Source: Myxococcus guangdongensis (GTDB taxonomy: Bacteria; Myxococcota; Myxococcia; Myxococcales; Myxococcaceae). From it: a stretch of 64,000 bases of DNA. Within the stretch, counting starts at the first letter, position 1. Every line of letters starts with the position of its first letter. The stretch is taken from assembly GCF_024198255.1 (NCBI RefSeq), contig NZ_JAJVKW010000008.1, positions 310,001 through 374,000 on the forward strand. The letters run 5' to 3'. Below, piece by piece: positions 8,207-16,501 of this stretch. The notes beneath the pieces are model-generated. The model did no database searches and had not been told where the DNA came from. It was given only the letters and a program-made list of their open reading frames with translations. The translations under genes and the position numbers were made by a program.

Positions 8207-8227
8207 CTCACCGGGGCGTGCGGTGAG
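8207..8227. terminator. Hairpin between convergent genes
   Basis: A 7-bp perfect stem, CTCACCG (8207-8213) with CGGTGAG (8221-8227), and a 7-nt loop. It lies between the stop at 8162 on the plus strand and the stop at 8248 on the minus strand. Confidence 0.55.
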
Positions 8228-8247
8228 TGCCCGACGATGCGGCGCGC

Positions 8248-9780
8248 CTAGCTCCCCTGCCGGAAGTAGCGAGCCGACTCCTCGCGCACGCGGCCCTCGG
8301 CCACCAGCTTCTCCAGCGTGGCCAGCGCGCTGCGCTCCGCCACCGGGTGCATCACTGGCGGCGTGTCCGCGTACGCGCGCTCCACCACCTCGGCCAGCGA
8401 GACGCCCTCCACGGGCACGGCGTCGAAGATGAGCGCCTCGCGCTGGGCGCGGTGATTCAAATACTCCTGGAGCTTCGCGGGACCATCCGGCAGCGGCTGA
8501 CCATGCGCCGGGTACATCGTCGTGACAGGCCAGTCGCGCAGTCGGGCGAGCTGCGCCAGGTAGTCACGCATGTTGCCCTCGGGCGGGTCGATGACGATGG
8601 AGCCCACGCCAGCCACCATGTCGCCCACCACCGCCGAGCGACTGCGCTCATCCACCAGACACAGGTGTCCCCGCGCATGCCCGGGCGTGTGCAACACGCG
8701 CCAACGCTGCGGCACCTCCCCAGCCAGCTCCAACACCTCGCCATCCTCCAGCAGCCGCTCGACGGGGAAGTCGAGCCACTCCGCCGTCTTCGCATGGCAC
8801 CAGAGCGGAATCCCCAGCCGCTCCTTCACCGCGCGCGCCCCGCCCACGTGGTCGCCGTGGTGATGCGTCAGCACCACCGCCACCGGCTTGCACCCTTCCG
8901 CCTTCAGGCTCGACACGACCGACAAGAGCTTCGCGTACTGCTTCACGTCCCCGGAGCCCGGGTCCACCAGCAGCAGCTCGCCGTTGCCCAGCACATACGC
9001 GTTGGTGTGCGTCGCCGGCGGCAGCGTGGCCGTCTCCAGCGCCACCACGCGCACGCCCTTCTGGAACTCGATGCGCTGCGAGATGTAGCCAGGGCAGTAC
9101 GGCGGCGTCATCAGCCGCGCCCGAGCGTCCGCCTCGTCCTTGAACGAGCCCAGCACCTGGAGCGCGTGCACCGCGGGAGGATGCAGCAGCGCCGTGCCGT
9201 CGTTCCACCGCGCCAGCGCCGCCTCCGGCGCGATCCACGCCCCCTCCGACAGCTCTCCCGGCCACAGCTCCGCGCGCGCCTTGGGCGGCAGCTCCACCAG
9301 GTAGAAGTGCGTGTCGAAGCGCACCGGCACCGACGGCGGCGTAATCCACCGCCCCGCGCCCCGGAAGTCATCCGAGCGCAGCGCCAGCCCCTCGGCGCGC
9401 AGCAACTCACCCCACCCGAGCTTCCCCGCGAGCAACGCCTTGCGCAGGGCGTCCAGCGTCTCCCGCGAGAGCGCCTCGGCGCCCTCGGCCACCAGCACGC
9501 CCGCCTCCTCGAACAGCTCTCGCGCCGCCGCCGAGCGCAGCGCGGCCTCCTCGCCCGTGGCACCCCGCACCGGCACCTGCGCGTCCGCCGCGTCCAGCTT
9601 CCCACCGGGGAACGCATAGAAGCCGCCAGCGAAGGCCAGCGCCTTGCCGCGCTTCACCCAGTACACCTCCACGCCCGCGCCCACGCGTCGGTACAACAGC
9701 GCCACGGCGGAGCCCCGCGGCTCACTGGGGACATGCTGCAGGTCCAGGCCGAGGCCCAGACCGGGAAGTCGCTCGCTCAT
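8248..9780 (-). CDS. Nudix hydrolase / metallo-beta-lactamase (LACTB2-like) fusion
   Basis: A 510-residue two-domain protein. Residues 1-210 are a Nudix domain with FPGGKLDAADA and the box core RELFEEAG (87-94), which binds the metal for pyrophosphate hydrolysis. Residues 240-510 are a metallo-beta-lactamase fold with HHHGDH at 306-311, then HTPGHARGHLCL and VVGDMVAG, and a C-terminal winged-helix part as in LACTB2-like enzymes. Substrates are unknown; LACTB2 relatives act as RNases or as thioesterase-like hydrolases. The ATG overlaps the stop of the upstream HD phosphohydrolase by 4 bp, so the two are translated together. Confidence 0.9.
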   Translation of the reverse strand: MSERLPGLGLGLDLQHVPSEPRGSAVALLYRRVGAGVEVYWVKRGKALAFAGGFYAFPGGKLDAADAQVPVRGATGEEAALRSAAARELFEEAGVLVAEGAEALSRETLDALRKALLAGKLGWGELLRAEGLALRSDDFRGAGRWITPPSVPVRFDTHFYLVELPPKARAELWPGELSEGAWIAPEAALARWNDGTALLHPPAVHALQVLGSFKDEADARARLMTPPYCPGYISQRIEFQKGVRVVALETATLPPATHTNAYVLGNGELLLVDPGSGDVKQYAKLLSVVSSLKAEGCKPVAVVLTHHHGDHVGGARAVKERLGIPLWCHAKTAEWLDFPVERLLEDGEVLELAGEVPQRWRVLHTPGHARGHLCLVDERSRSAVVGDMVAGVGSIVIDPPEGNMRDYLAQLARLRDWPVTTMYPAHGQPLPDGPAKLQEYLNHRAQREALIFDAVPVEGVSLAEVVERAYADTPPVMHPVAERSALATLEKLVAEGRVREESARYFRQGS

Positions 9781-11072
9781 GTTTGCACCGCCTGGCCCAA
9801 CAGCTGGCCCATCAGCTCGTGCGCCGCGGCCGACTGGTCCGGCCTCACATACAGCCGGGTGAGGCGCACCGCTCCACTGTAGCGCTGATACAGCGGCGTG
9901 TAGCGCGCCACCTCCGTCAGCCGACCTGTCGAGGCGTCGATGATGAAGAGGCTCGGCCCCGTGCCCGTGGGCCCGGAGGCGTACTTGCTGAGCACGTTCA
10001 CCGACTCGACGACGTAGTGCTCGAAGCCCGACGAGACGAGTGCGCTCCTCAGCACGTCCAAGTCATACCCGGCGTCGCGCTCGGTGAACTGCGCCAGCAG
10101 CTTGAACCCCTGACGCGTGATGATGCGCTGGGCCCACCGGTTGCGCGAGCGGCGCAGCGTGTACCAGAGCGCCGAGTCGTCACAGAGCAGGAACGCCTCC
10201 GGGTCCGAGGGAATCTCGAACTCGCCCGGCGACTCCTCGTAGTAGCGCCGCAGCATGTAGTCGAAGCTGACCGACGTGTGGTGCAGATAGACCGACACGA
10301 ACATGTGGTAGCGGCTGAGCAGGAAGTCCTCGAAGGCGAACGCCGCCGCGCGGCTCAACGCCAGATAGGCCCGTCCGTCCTTCACCGCTGGATTGAGGTT
10401 GTTGATGATCCAATCCATGTCGTACCGGCCGTAGTTCACCCCCGTGTAGAAGGAGTCACGCAGCAGGTAGTCCATGCGGTCCGCGTCCAGCTCGCCTGAG
10501 ACGATGGCGCGCAACAACGGCGCCCAGTCCACGCACTGCCAGGTGAAGCCCGGGTCCTTGGGCGGGCGCGCGCCGGTAATCAGCGCCACCGCCGCCATGG
10601 GGGTGATGCCGAGCCGTCCGAACTCGCGCTCGATGATGGGCGTCAGCGAGCTGTCGAGCAGGATTTTCGCCGTGTAGTCCTCGTGGGTGGCCTGCTCGCC
10701 CTCGGCCGCGGAGTCCAGCCAACCCGGCAGCCGCAGGAGCGAGCGCTTCGGGGCGATGCGCTCGGAGGCGTGCGACAGCGGCATGTGGCCCAGGTCATGA
10801 CACAGCACGGCCAGACGCACCGCGGTGGAGAAGCGCTCGCGCACGTCCTCGGGCAGCGTGGAGCGCGAGGCCACCGCGGCGAACACCCGCGCGGCGACGT
10901 GCATGGCCCCCAACGAATGGATGTGACGGGTGTGCGTCGCCCCCGGGAAGGCCAGGTCGCCGAAGCCGAGCTGCCGCACATAGCGCAACCGCTGGTAGTG
11001 CCGGCTGTCGATGACGGCCTTCTCGGCGTCGCTCACCGGGATGGTGCCGTGGATGGGGTCGCGGATGCGCAT
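9777..11072 (-). CDS. HD-domain phosphohydrolase (dNTPase/SAMHD1-like)
   Basis: A 431-residue HD hydrolase. MRIRDPIHGTIPVS at the N-terminus, then QRLRYVRQLGFGDLAFPGATHTRHIHSLG, and the metal motif HD in LAVLCHDLGHMPLSH (HD at 92-93) match the SAMHD1/YdhJ-like branch, which typically hydrolyses (d)NTPs. DRMDYLLRDSFYTGVNYG is another family block. The open frame extends 32 codons upstream, but the ATG at 11072 has AAGGG 6 bases before it and gives the family N-terminus. It precedes the Nudix-MBL fusion with a 4-bp overlap and is divergent from the ATP-grasp gene. Confidence 0.92.
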   Translation of the reverse strand: MRIRDPIHGTIPVSDAEKAVIDSRHYQRLRYVRQLGFGDLAFPGATHTRHIHSLGAMHVAARVFAAVASRSTLPEDVRERFSTAVRLAVLCHDLGHMPLSHASERIAPKRSLLRLPGWLDSAAEGEQATHEDYTAKILLDSSLTPIIEREFGRLGITPMAAVALITGARPPKDPGFTWQCVDWAPLLRAIVSGELDADRMDYLLRDSFYTGVNYGRYDMDWIINNLNPAVKDGRAYLALSRAAAFAFEDFLLSRYHMFVSVYLHHTSVSFDYMLRRYYEESPGEFEIPSDPEAFLLCDDSALWYTLRRSRNRWAQRIITRQGFKLLAQFTERDAGYDLDVLRSALVSSGFEHYVVESVNVLSKYASGPTGTGPSLFIIDASTGRLTEVARYTPLYQRYSGAVRLTRLYVRPDQSAAAHELMGQLLGQAVQT

Positions 11073-11219
11073 GATGCCCTTTCCATACTCCTGGATACCC
11101 CCACGGGAGGTATTCCACCGTACTTCAAGCCCTGGCGGGAGGTAGCCCAGGAGGTAACCAACCGTCACCTGCGGACTGGGCGAGGACCGAGGGACGTGCT
11201 AACCCTCCGGCACCTCCGA

Positions 11220-12299
11220 ATGCACATCATTCTGCTGCACAACCGCGACCACGAGCTCCTCCAGGATGACCCGGGCCGGGAAGCCCGCGAGGACGTGGTG
11301 CGGGTCGCCGCGGCGCTCGCCGAGGCCCTCACGAAGGGTGACACCGTCGCCGAGCCGCTCGCCATCGAGGGCGACCGGCTGGACTTCGTGGACACGCTGC
11401 GGCGGCGTCAGCCGGACCTGGTCATCAACCTCTGCGAGTCGCTCGCCGCCGACAGCCGCGGGGAGATGGCCGTCCCGTGTCTGCTGGACGCGCTGGGCCT
11501 GGCCTATACGGGCTCGTCCGCCCTCTCGCTGGGACTGGCGCTGCACAAGCCCAAGGCGAAGGAGCTGCTCTGCGCGCGCGGCGTGTCCACCCCGGGCTTC
11601 CGGGTGGTGGAGCGGCTGGAGGACGCGCTGGCGGTGGACCTGTCCTGGCCCCTCATCGTGAAGCCCGCGCGCGAGGACGCCAGCATGGGCATCAGCGGGG
11701 ACTCGGTGGTGCACGAGCGAGGGGCGCTGGTGCGCGCCTGCGAGCGGGTGCTGCGCGAGTACCATCAGCCGGCGCTGGTGGAGCAGTTCATCCCCGGCCG
11801 TGAAATCTACGTGCCGCTGCTCGGCAACCAGCCGCGCCGCGCGCTGCCGTTGACGGAAATCCACTTCGGTCGGACCTTCGAGGACCGGCCGAACATCGTG
11901 TCGTACAGCGCCAAGTGGGAGGCGGGCTCCGACGAGTATCGGGATACGCCCGCCGGGCCGTGCCAGGTGGATGCGGCGCTGGAAGCTCGTTGTGTGCAGG
12001 TCGCGCTGGAAGCCTTCGCAGCACTCGATTGTCAGGACTATGGCCGGGTCGATCTCCGGGTGTCCCCGGAGGGCGTGCCCTACGTCATCGATATCAACCC
12101 CAACTGCGACCTCCATCCGGGAGCCGGGTTCGCCAGGGCCGCGGCAGCCGCGGGCCTGGACTACGCCGCGCTGGCCTCCCGGCTGGTGGAGGTCGCTACC
12201 GAAAGAGCCTATGGACATCCGTCCCATCGAAGGAAAGGACCGGGAGCCCCTCGCCGCGCTGATTCGAAAGATCGAAACCTTCTCGCCGCAGGAGGTTGA
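11220..12299 (+). CDS. D-Ala-D-Ala-ligase-like ATP-grasp enzyme
   Basis: A 359-residue ATP-grasp ligase. The N-terminal domain has PDLVINLCESLA and LDALGLAYTGSSALSLGLALHK, as in Ddl. The central part has WPLIVKPAREDASMGIS (ATP-lid region), VEQFIPGREIYVPLLG and a metal-binding end, YVIDINPNCDLHPGAGFA. It joins a carboxylate to an amine in an unknown peptide-like product; a role as the housekeeping Ddl is not implied. The last about 30 residues are read through the start of the downstream GNAT gene in another frame and look non-homologous. It starts at ATG 11220, divergent from the HD gene. Confidence 0.87.
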   Translation: MHIILLHNRDHELLQDDPGREAREDVVRVAAALAEALTKGDTVAEPLAIEGDRLDFVDTLRRRQPDLVINLCESLAADSRGEMAVPCLLDALGLAYTGSSALSLGLALHKPKAKELLCARGVSTPGFRVVERLEDALAVDLSWPLIVKPAREDASMGISGDSVVHERGALVRACERVLREYHQPALVEQFIPGREIYVPLLGNQPRRALPLTEIHFGRTFEDRPNIVSYSAKWEAGSDEYRDTPAGPCQVDAALEARCVQVALEAFAALDCQDYGRVDLRVSPEGVPYVIDINPNCDLHPGAGFARAAAAAGLDYAALASRLVEVATERAYGHPSHRRKGPGAPRRADSKDRNLLAAGG

Positions 12300-12678
12300 G
12301 GTCGCCATCGAGTTGGTGGGCGAGGCCCTGAAGCCGGGCAACACGGACTACGCCATCATCGTCGCGGACCGCGCCGGTCAGCTGGTGGGCTACGTCTGTT
12401 ACGGCCCCACGCCGATGACGGAGGACACGTACGACTTGTACTGGATTGCGTCGGCGCCGGAGGTGCGTGGCCAGGGCGTGGGCGCGGCGCTGGTGTCCGG
12501 CATGGAGGGGGATTTGCGCCGTCGCAACGGCCGGCTCATCCGCGTGGAGACGAGCGCCACGGAGGCCTATGGCCCCACGCGCGGCTTCTACGCGTCCATG
12601 AAGTACGGCGAGGAGGCGCGCATCCGCGACTTCTACAAGGTGGGCGACGACCTCATCATCCTCACCAAGCGGCTGTAG
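12211..12678 (+). CDS. GNAT-family N-acetyltransferase
   Basis: A 155-residue acetyltransferase that starts with MDIRPIEGKDREPLAALI and has the acetyl-CoA pyrophosphate loop VRGQGVGAALV preceded by the beta4 strand LYWIASAPEV. The C-terminus RGFYASMKYGEEARIRDFYK is usual for the fold. The start lies 89 bp inside the ATP-grasp gene in another frame, a large overlap that implies translational coupling. The two enzymes may act on the same small molecule (ligation then acetylation, or the reverse); the substrate is not evident. Confidence 0.92.
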   Translation: MDIRPIEGKDREPLAALIRKIETFSPQEVEVAIELVGEALKPGNTDYAIIVADRAGQLVGYVCYGPTPMTEDTYDLYWIASAPEVRGQGVGAALVSGMEGDLRRRNGRLIRVETSATEAYGPTRGFYASMKYGEEARIRDFYKVGDDLIILTKRL

Positions 12679-12741
12679 TCCACCGCACGGGGTGTGGGGC
12701 GGGTGAAGACTTTGCCCGCCTCCCCCGTTAGAAGGGGCGTG

Positions 12742-14259
12742 ATGACCCGCACGCTCCGACCGATGTCCCTGGCCCTCGTGGCCCTGTGTGCCCTGCTGAC
12801 AGGCGCGCCGGCCGCGAAGGCCGCCGCGCCCGCCAAGGCCGCGGCGCCCACGAAGTCCGTCTCCCTCCCCGCCGACGCGTCCGACGTGCTGAAGGCTCCG
12901 CGCCCCCAGGGCGGCGAGTTCTTCGGCCTGTACCTGATGGACAAGAAGGTGGGCTGGCTGTTCACGGACCTGGTGCTGGTGCCCGGGGACGTGCCCCAGG
13001 TGAAGAGCGTCAACCAGCTCGTGTTCAAGGCGATGGTGGGCACGCGCCTGTCGGAGCGCAGCCACCGCGAGGAGCGCGTCTACGAGGCGAAGGCCGGTGG
13101 CCGGCTGCTGTCCTTCACCGTGACGCAGCGGGGGGATGGCGGAGACCAGACGCTGGAGGGCACGACGACGTCCGACGGGAAGCTGCGCGTGGTGCGCAAG
13201 CGCGTGGGCTACGCGGACGAGGTGCTGCCGCTGATGCCCGCCCCGAAGGAGCACGTGGAGGACACGGACCAGGCGCGCGTGGCGCTGTTGCGCAAGGCGA
13301 AGGTGGAGGGGTTCTCGCTCGACGGGATGGACCTGGAGACCTACGGCCTGTCCACCACGGTGGAGGCTCCGGAGCAGCGCACGCTGAACGGGGTGAAGGT
13401 GAAGCTGGGCAAGGCCAGCAGCCTGTCGCAGAAGGAGAAGGTGCCGGTGGACTCCTACGTCACCCAGCGCGGGGAGATGGTGCTGGTGGACTTCGGCAAG
13501 ACGATGCAGGCGCGCAAGGAGACGGAGGCCGTCGCCAAGCGGATGGACCTGGTGGAGGTGTTCGGCCTTACGCGCGTGGTGCTGCCCAAGCCGCTGCCGG
13601 AGGCGGCGCGCGCGGTGCCCGGCAACGTGAAGCTGGTGGTGCAGGGGCTGCCGGAGAAGTTCCGCGTGGAGACGTACCGGCAGAAGTTCGCGGCCCGGCC
13701 GGATGGCGGCGTGGACGTGACGCTCTTGGCCGCGGCGCCCGCGACGGCGAACCGCAAGCCCCGGCCGCTGACAGACCCGGACGGTGGGGAGAACCTCAAG
13801 TCCACGCTGATGGTGGAGAGCGACGCACCGGCCATCCGCGAGCAGTCGAAGAAAATCATCGGGGACGAGAAGGACGCGTACCGCGCCGCGCAGAAGGTGA
13901 ACACATGGGTGGCCACGCACCTGGAGAAGGACTACGGCGCCAGCGCGGACCGGGCGACGGATGTGCTGAGGCAGAAGCGCGGTGACTGCACGGAGCACTC
14001 GCTGCTGAGCGTGGCGCTGCTGCGCGCGGCGGGAATCCCGGCGCGGCGCGTGGACGGCGTCATCTACATGGTGAACCAGGACGGCGTGCCCGCGCTGTAC
14101 TGGCACGAGTGGGTGGAGGCGTTCGTGGGCGAGTGGACCCAGATGGACCCCACGTTCAACCAGCCCGTCGCGGACGCGACGCACTTCGCCTTCGGCTACG
14201 AGGGCAACGCCGAAATCACGCCCCTCATCGGCACGCTGAAGGTCGTCGAGGTGAAGTAG
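12742..14259 (+). CDS. Exported transglutaminase-like (papain-fold) protein
   Basis: A 505-residue protein with a signal peptide (hydrophobic LALVALCALLTG, then AKAAAPAKA). Residues 40-360 form a beta-rich region without a recognised name. The C-terminal transglutaminase-core domain has a catalytic Cys in RGDCTEHSLL, His in YWHEWVEAF and Asp in TQMDPTFNQ. Such proteins act as peptidases or amide-modifying enzymes in the envelope. The start at ATG 12742 is chosen over an in-frame upstream ATG because GAAGGGG lies 6 bases before it and the signal peptide then begins properly. It ends at a hairpin shared with the convergent DUF255 gene. Confidence 0.88.
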   Translation: MTRTLRPMSLALVALCALLTGAPAAKAAAPAKAAAPTKSVSLPADASDVLKAPRPQGGEFFGLYLMDKKVGWLFTDLVLVPGDVPQVKSVNQLVFKAMVGTRLSERSHREERVYEAKAGGRLLSFTVTQRGDGGDQTLEGTTTSDGKLRVVRKRVGYADEVLPLMPAPKEHVEDTDQARVALLRKAKVEGFSLDGMDLETYGLSTTVEAPEQRTLNGVKVKLGKASSLSQKEKVPVDSYVTQRGEMVLVDFGKTMQARKETEAVAKRMDLVEVFGLTRVVLPKPLPEAARAVPGNVKLVVQGLPEKFRVETYRQKFAARPDGGVDVTLLAAAPATANRKPRPLTDPDGGENLKSTLMVESDAPAIREQSKKIIGDEKDAYRAAQKVNTWVATHLEKDYGASADRATDVLRQKRGDCTEHSLLSVALLRAAGIPARRVDGVIYMVNQDGVPALYWHEWVEAFVGEWTQMDPTFNQPVADATHFAFGYEGNAEITPLIGTLKVVEVK

Positions 14260-14273
14260 CGCCCGGACCTCCG

Positions 14274-14293
14274 GGGGACGTGCTCACGTCCCC
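14274..14293. terminator. Bidirectional hairpin between convergent genes
   Basis: An 8-bp perfect stem GGGGACGT/ACGTCCCC with loop GCTC. The stop codon of the minus-strand DUF255 gene (14286-14284) spans the loop and the edge of the stem. The plus-strand transglutaminase gene stops 14 bases before the stem. Confidence 0.65.
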
Positions 14294-16377
14294 TGGGGCG
14301 CCAGCGTCAGTCGCTCGACGAGCTCCCCCGCGTCCGTGCGGGGCAGCTCGCACACGAAGCCCCGGCACAGGTACGCGGCGCCCTTTCCGCCCACCGGCTC
14401 GCGTCCCTCGAACAGCGCCTTCAGGAGCGCGGGCACGGGCGTCCCCGCCTCCTTCCAGCCGAACGCGAAGGTCGGCGCGTAGACGCGGTTCGCCGCGCTC
14501 AACAACGGCGCCACCGCCTGGCGCGAGCCGCTGAACGTCACGCCCGCCGCGCCCTCCAGCAGCGCGTCCGCCGCGAGCCCCAGGTAGCCGTAGCCCATCG
14601 CGTTGGCCACCAGCCCCTCGCGCATCTTCCCCACGTACTTCGTCGGCAGCTCCAGGGAGTGCTCGTTGCCCGTGAGCGCCACGAGCGCCACCTGCGCCTC
14701 CGTCAACGTGGACGCCCCCGAGGGGAACGCGTTGTCGAACAGGCCATACGTCGCCACCACCAGGTCCTTCTGTCCCCGTGGCGCCGTGAAGTACGCCCGC
14801 TTCTCCTCGTCCCAGAACAGCTCCACCGCGCGCTTCACCAGCGCCTCGGCCGCCTCCAGGTACTTCACGTCGAACGTGGCCTGGTACAGCGCCGTCAGCC
14901 CCGAGGCGAGGTCTCCATAATCCTCGAGGAACCCGTCGATGCGCGCCGCGCCCTCCTGGTATGAGCGCGCGAGCCGCGTCCCATCCCACAGCTTCGCCAG
15001 CACGAAGTCCGCCGCCGCCACCGCGAGCCGAGCCCAGTCCGGACGCTCGAAGACCCGCGCGGCCAGTGCCAGCCCGCGAATCATCAGCCCGTTCCACCCC
15101 GCCAGAATCTTGTCGTCCCGCCCCGGCTTCACCCGGTGCTCACGCGCGTCGAACAACACGCGCCGCGCCTCGACCAGCTCGCGCTCCACCTCCGCCACCG
15201 GTCGCCCTCGCTCCCGCGCCAGCGTGTCGGCCGGCACCACCACCTCCAACACCGTGGCCCCGTGCTCGAAGTTCCCCTGCGGCGTGACGTGGAAGTGACG
15301 CGTCACCAGCTCCGCGAGCTCCGGCGACAACAAGCCGTGGAGCTCCTCCGGACGCCACACGAAGAACTTCCCCTCCTCGCCCTCGCTGTCCGCGTCCTGC
15401 GCCGCATAGAAGCCGCCGCCCGCGTCCGTCATCTCGCGGCGCACGTACTCCACCGTCTCCTCCACCACCTTGCGCCACAACGGACGCGACTCCACCTGCT
15501 CGGCCTCCGCGTACAGGTGCACGAGCTGCGCGTTGTCGTAGAGCATCTTCTCGAAGTGCGGCACCAACCAGCGCGCATCCACCGAGTAGCGATGGAAGCC
15601 GCCCCCGAGCTGGTCGTAGATGCCGCCCAACGCCATCCGCTCCAACGTGAGCAGCACCGCGTCCTTGAGCGGCTCGCCCCCGCCCCGTCGCCACGCGCGC
15701 AGCAGCAGCGAGAAGTTCATCGGGTTGGGGAACTTGGGCGCGCCACCGAAGCCGCCGTGCACCAGGTCCACCTGCTGGACCATGCGCTTGCCCATCGTCA
15801 CCACGTCCGCCGCGGACAACACGCCGGGCGCCGCGTCCAGGCCATACGCGGCCAGCTCACCCAACCCCTCCGCGAACTGCTCGGACTGCCGCAGCACCTC
15901 CTCGCGCTTGTTCGCCCACGCGTCCCTCAGCGCCATCAACAGCCGGGGGAAGCCGGGCCGCCCATAGCGGTCCTCCGGCGGGAAGTACGTGCCGCCGAAG
16001 AAGGGCTTCAAGTCCGGCGTGAGGAACACCGTCAGCGGCCACCCGCCGCCCTGCCCCATCAGCTGCACCACGCCCTGGTAGATCTGGTCCAGGTCCGGCC
16101 GCTCCTCGCGGTCCACCTTGATGTTGATGAAGCCCTCGTTCATCAGCCGCGCGGTGTCGGGCGACTCGAAGGACTCGTGGGCCATGACGTGACACCAATG
16201 GCACGCGGAGTAGCCCACCGAGAGCAGGATGGGCTTGTCCTCGGCCCGTGCGCGAGCGAGCGCCTCATCGCCCCAGGCGAACCAGTCCACCGGATTGTCG
16301 GCGTGCTGGCGCAGGTACGGCGAGGGCTCCCGGGCCAGGCGGTTGGAGGAGCCGGACGACGGAGGATGGGTGGCCAT
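14284..16377 (-). CDS. DUF255 thioredoxin-domain protein (YyaL/SPATA20 family)
   Basis: A 697-residue protein with an N-terminal thioredoxin-like DUF255 domain opening with REPSPYLRQHADNPVDWFAW and the redox-type CHWC motif in GYSACHWCHVMAHESFE, then VDREERPDLDQIY and the GGWPLTVFLTPD segment. The remaining about 500 residues are an alpha/alpha-toroid resembling GlcNAc epimerase-type barrels. The cellular role of the family is unclear. The frame stays open 78 codons upstream; ATG 16377 is preferred because GGAG precedes it and relatives begin near this point. It is divergent from the glycosyltransferase gene. Confidence 0.93.
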   Translation of the reverse strand: MATHPPSSGSSNRLAREPSPYLRQHADNPVDWFAWGDEALARARAEDKPILLSVGYSACHWCHVMAHESFESPDTARLMNEGFINIKVDREERPDLDQIYQGVVQLMGQGGGWPLTVFLTPDLKPFFGGTYFPPEDRYGRPGFPRLLMALRDAWANKREEVLRQSEQFAEGLGELAAYGLDAAPGVLSAADVVTMGKRMVQQVDLVHGGFGGAPKFPNPMNFSLLLRAWRRGGGEPLKDAVLLTLERMALGGIYDQLGGGFHRYSVDARWLVPHFEKMLYDNAQLVHLYAEAEQVESRPLWRKVVEETVEYVRREMTDAGGGFYAAQDADSEGEEGKFFVWRPEELHGLLSPELAELVTRHFHVTPQGNFEHGATVLEVVVPADTLARERGRPVAEVERELVEARRVLFDAREHRVKPGRDDKILAGWNGLMIRGLALAARVFERPDWARLAVAAADFVLAKLWDGTRLARSYQEGAARIDGFLEDYGDLASGLTALYQATFDVKYLEAAEALVKRAVELFWDEEKRAYFTAPRGQKDLVVATYGLFDNAFPSGASTLTEAQVALVALTGNEHSLELPTKYVGKMREGLVANAMGYGYLGLAADALLEGAAGVTFSGSRQAVAPLLSAANRVYAPTFAFGWKEAGTPVPALLKALFEGREPVGGKGAAYLCRGFVCELPRTDAGELVERLTLAPQGT

Positions 16378-16501
16378 GGGGTCTCCGGGCGGGAACTGCC
16401 GGACCCAGGGCATATGGAGCCCGGCCATCCGGAGCAAGTCCCAACGGCCCGACCCTCCACTGTCGAACGCGAGCAGGGTACGCTGTCGACAAGACGTGAG
16501 C

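Noticed and set aside
12679..12741. Terminator between the GNAT and transglutaminase genes
   Set aside because: Only a 6-bp GGCGGG/CCCGCC stem with a long loop is present, and the downstream gene may be cotranscribed.
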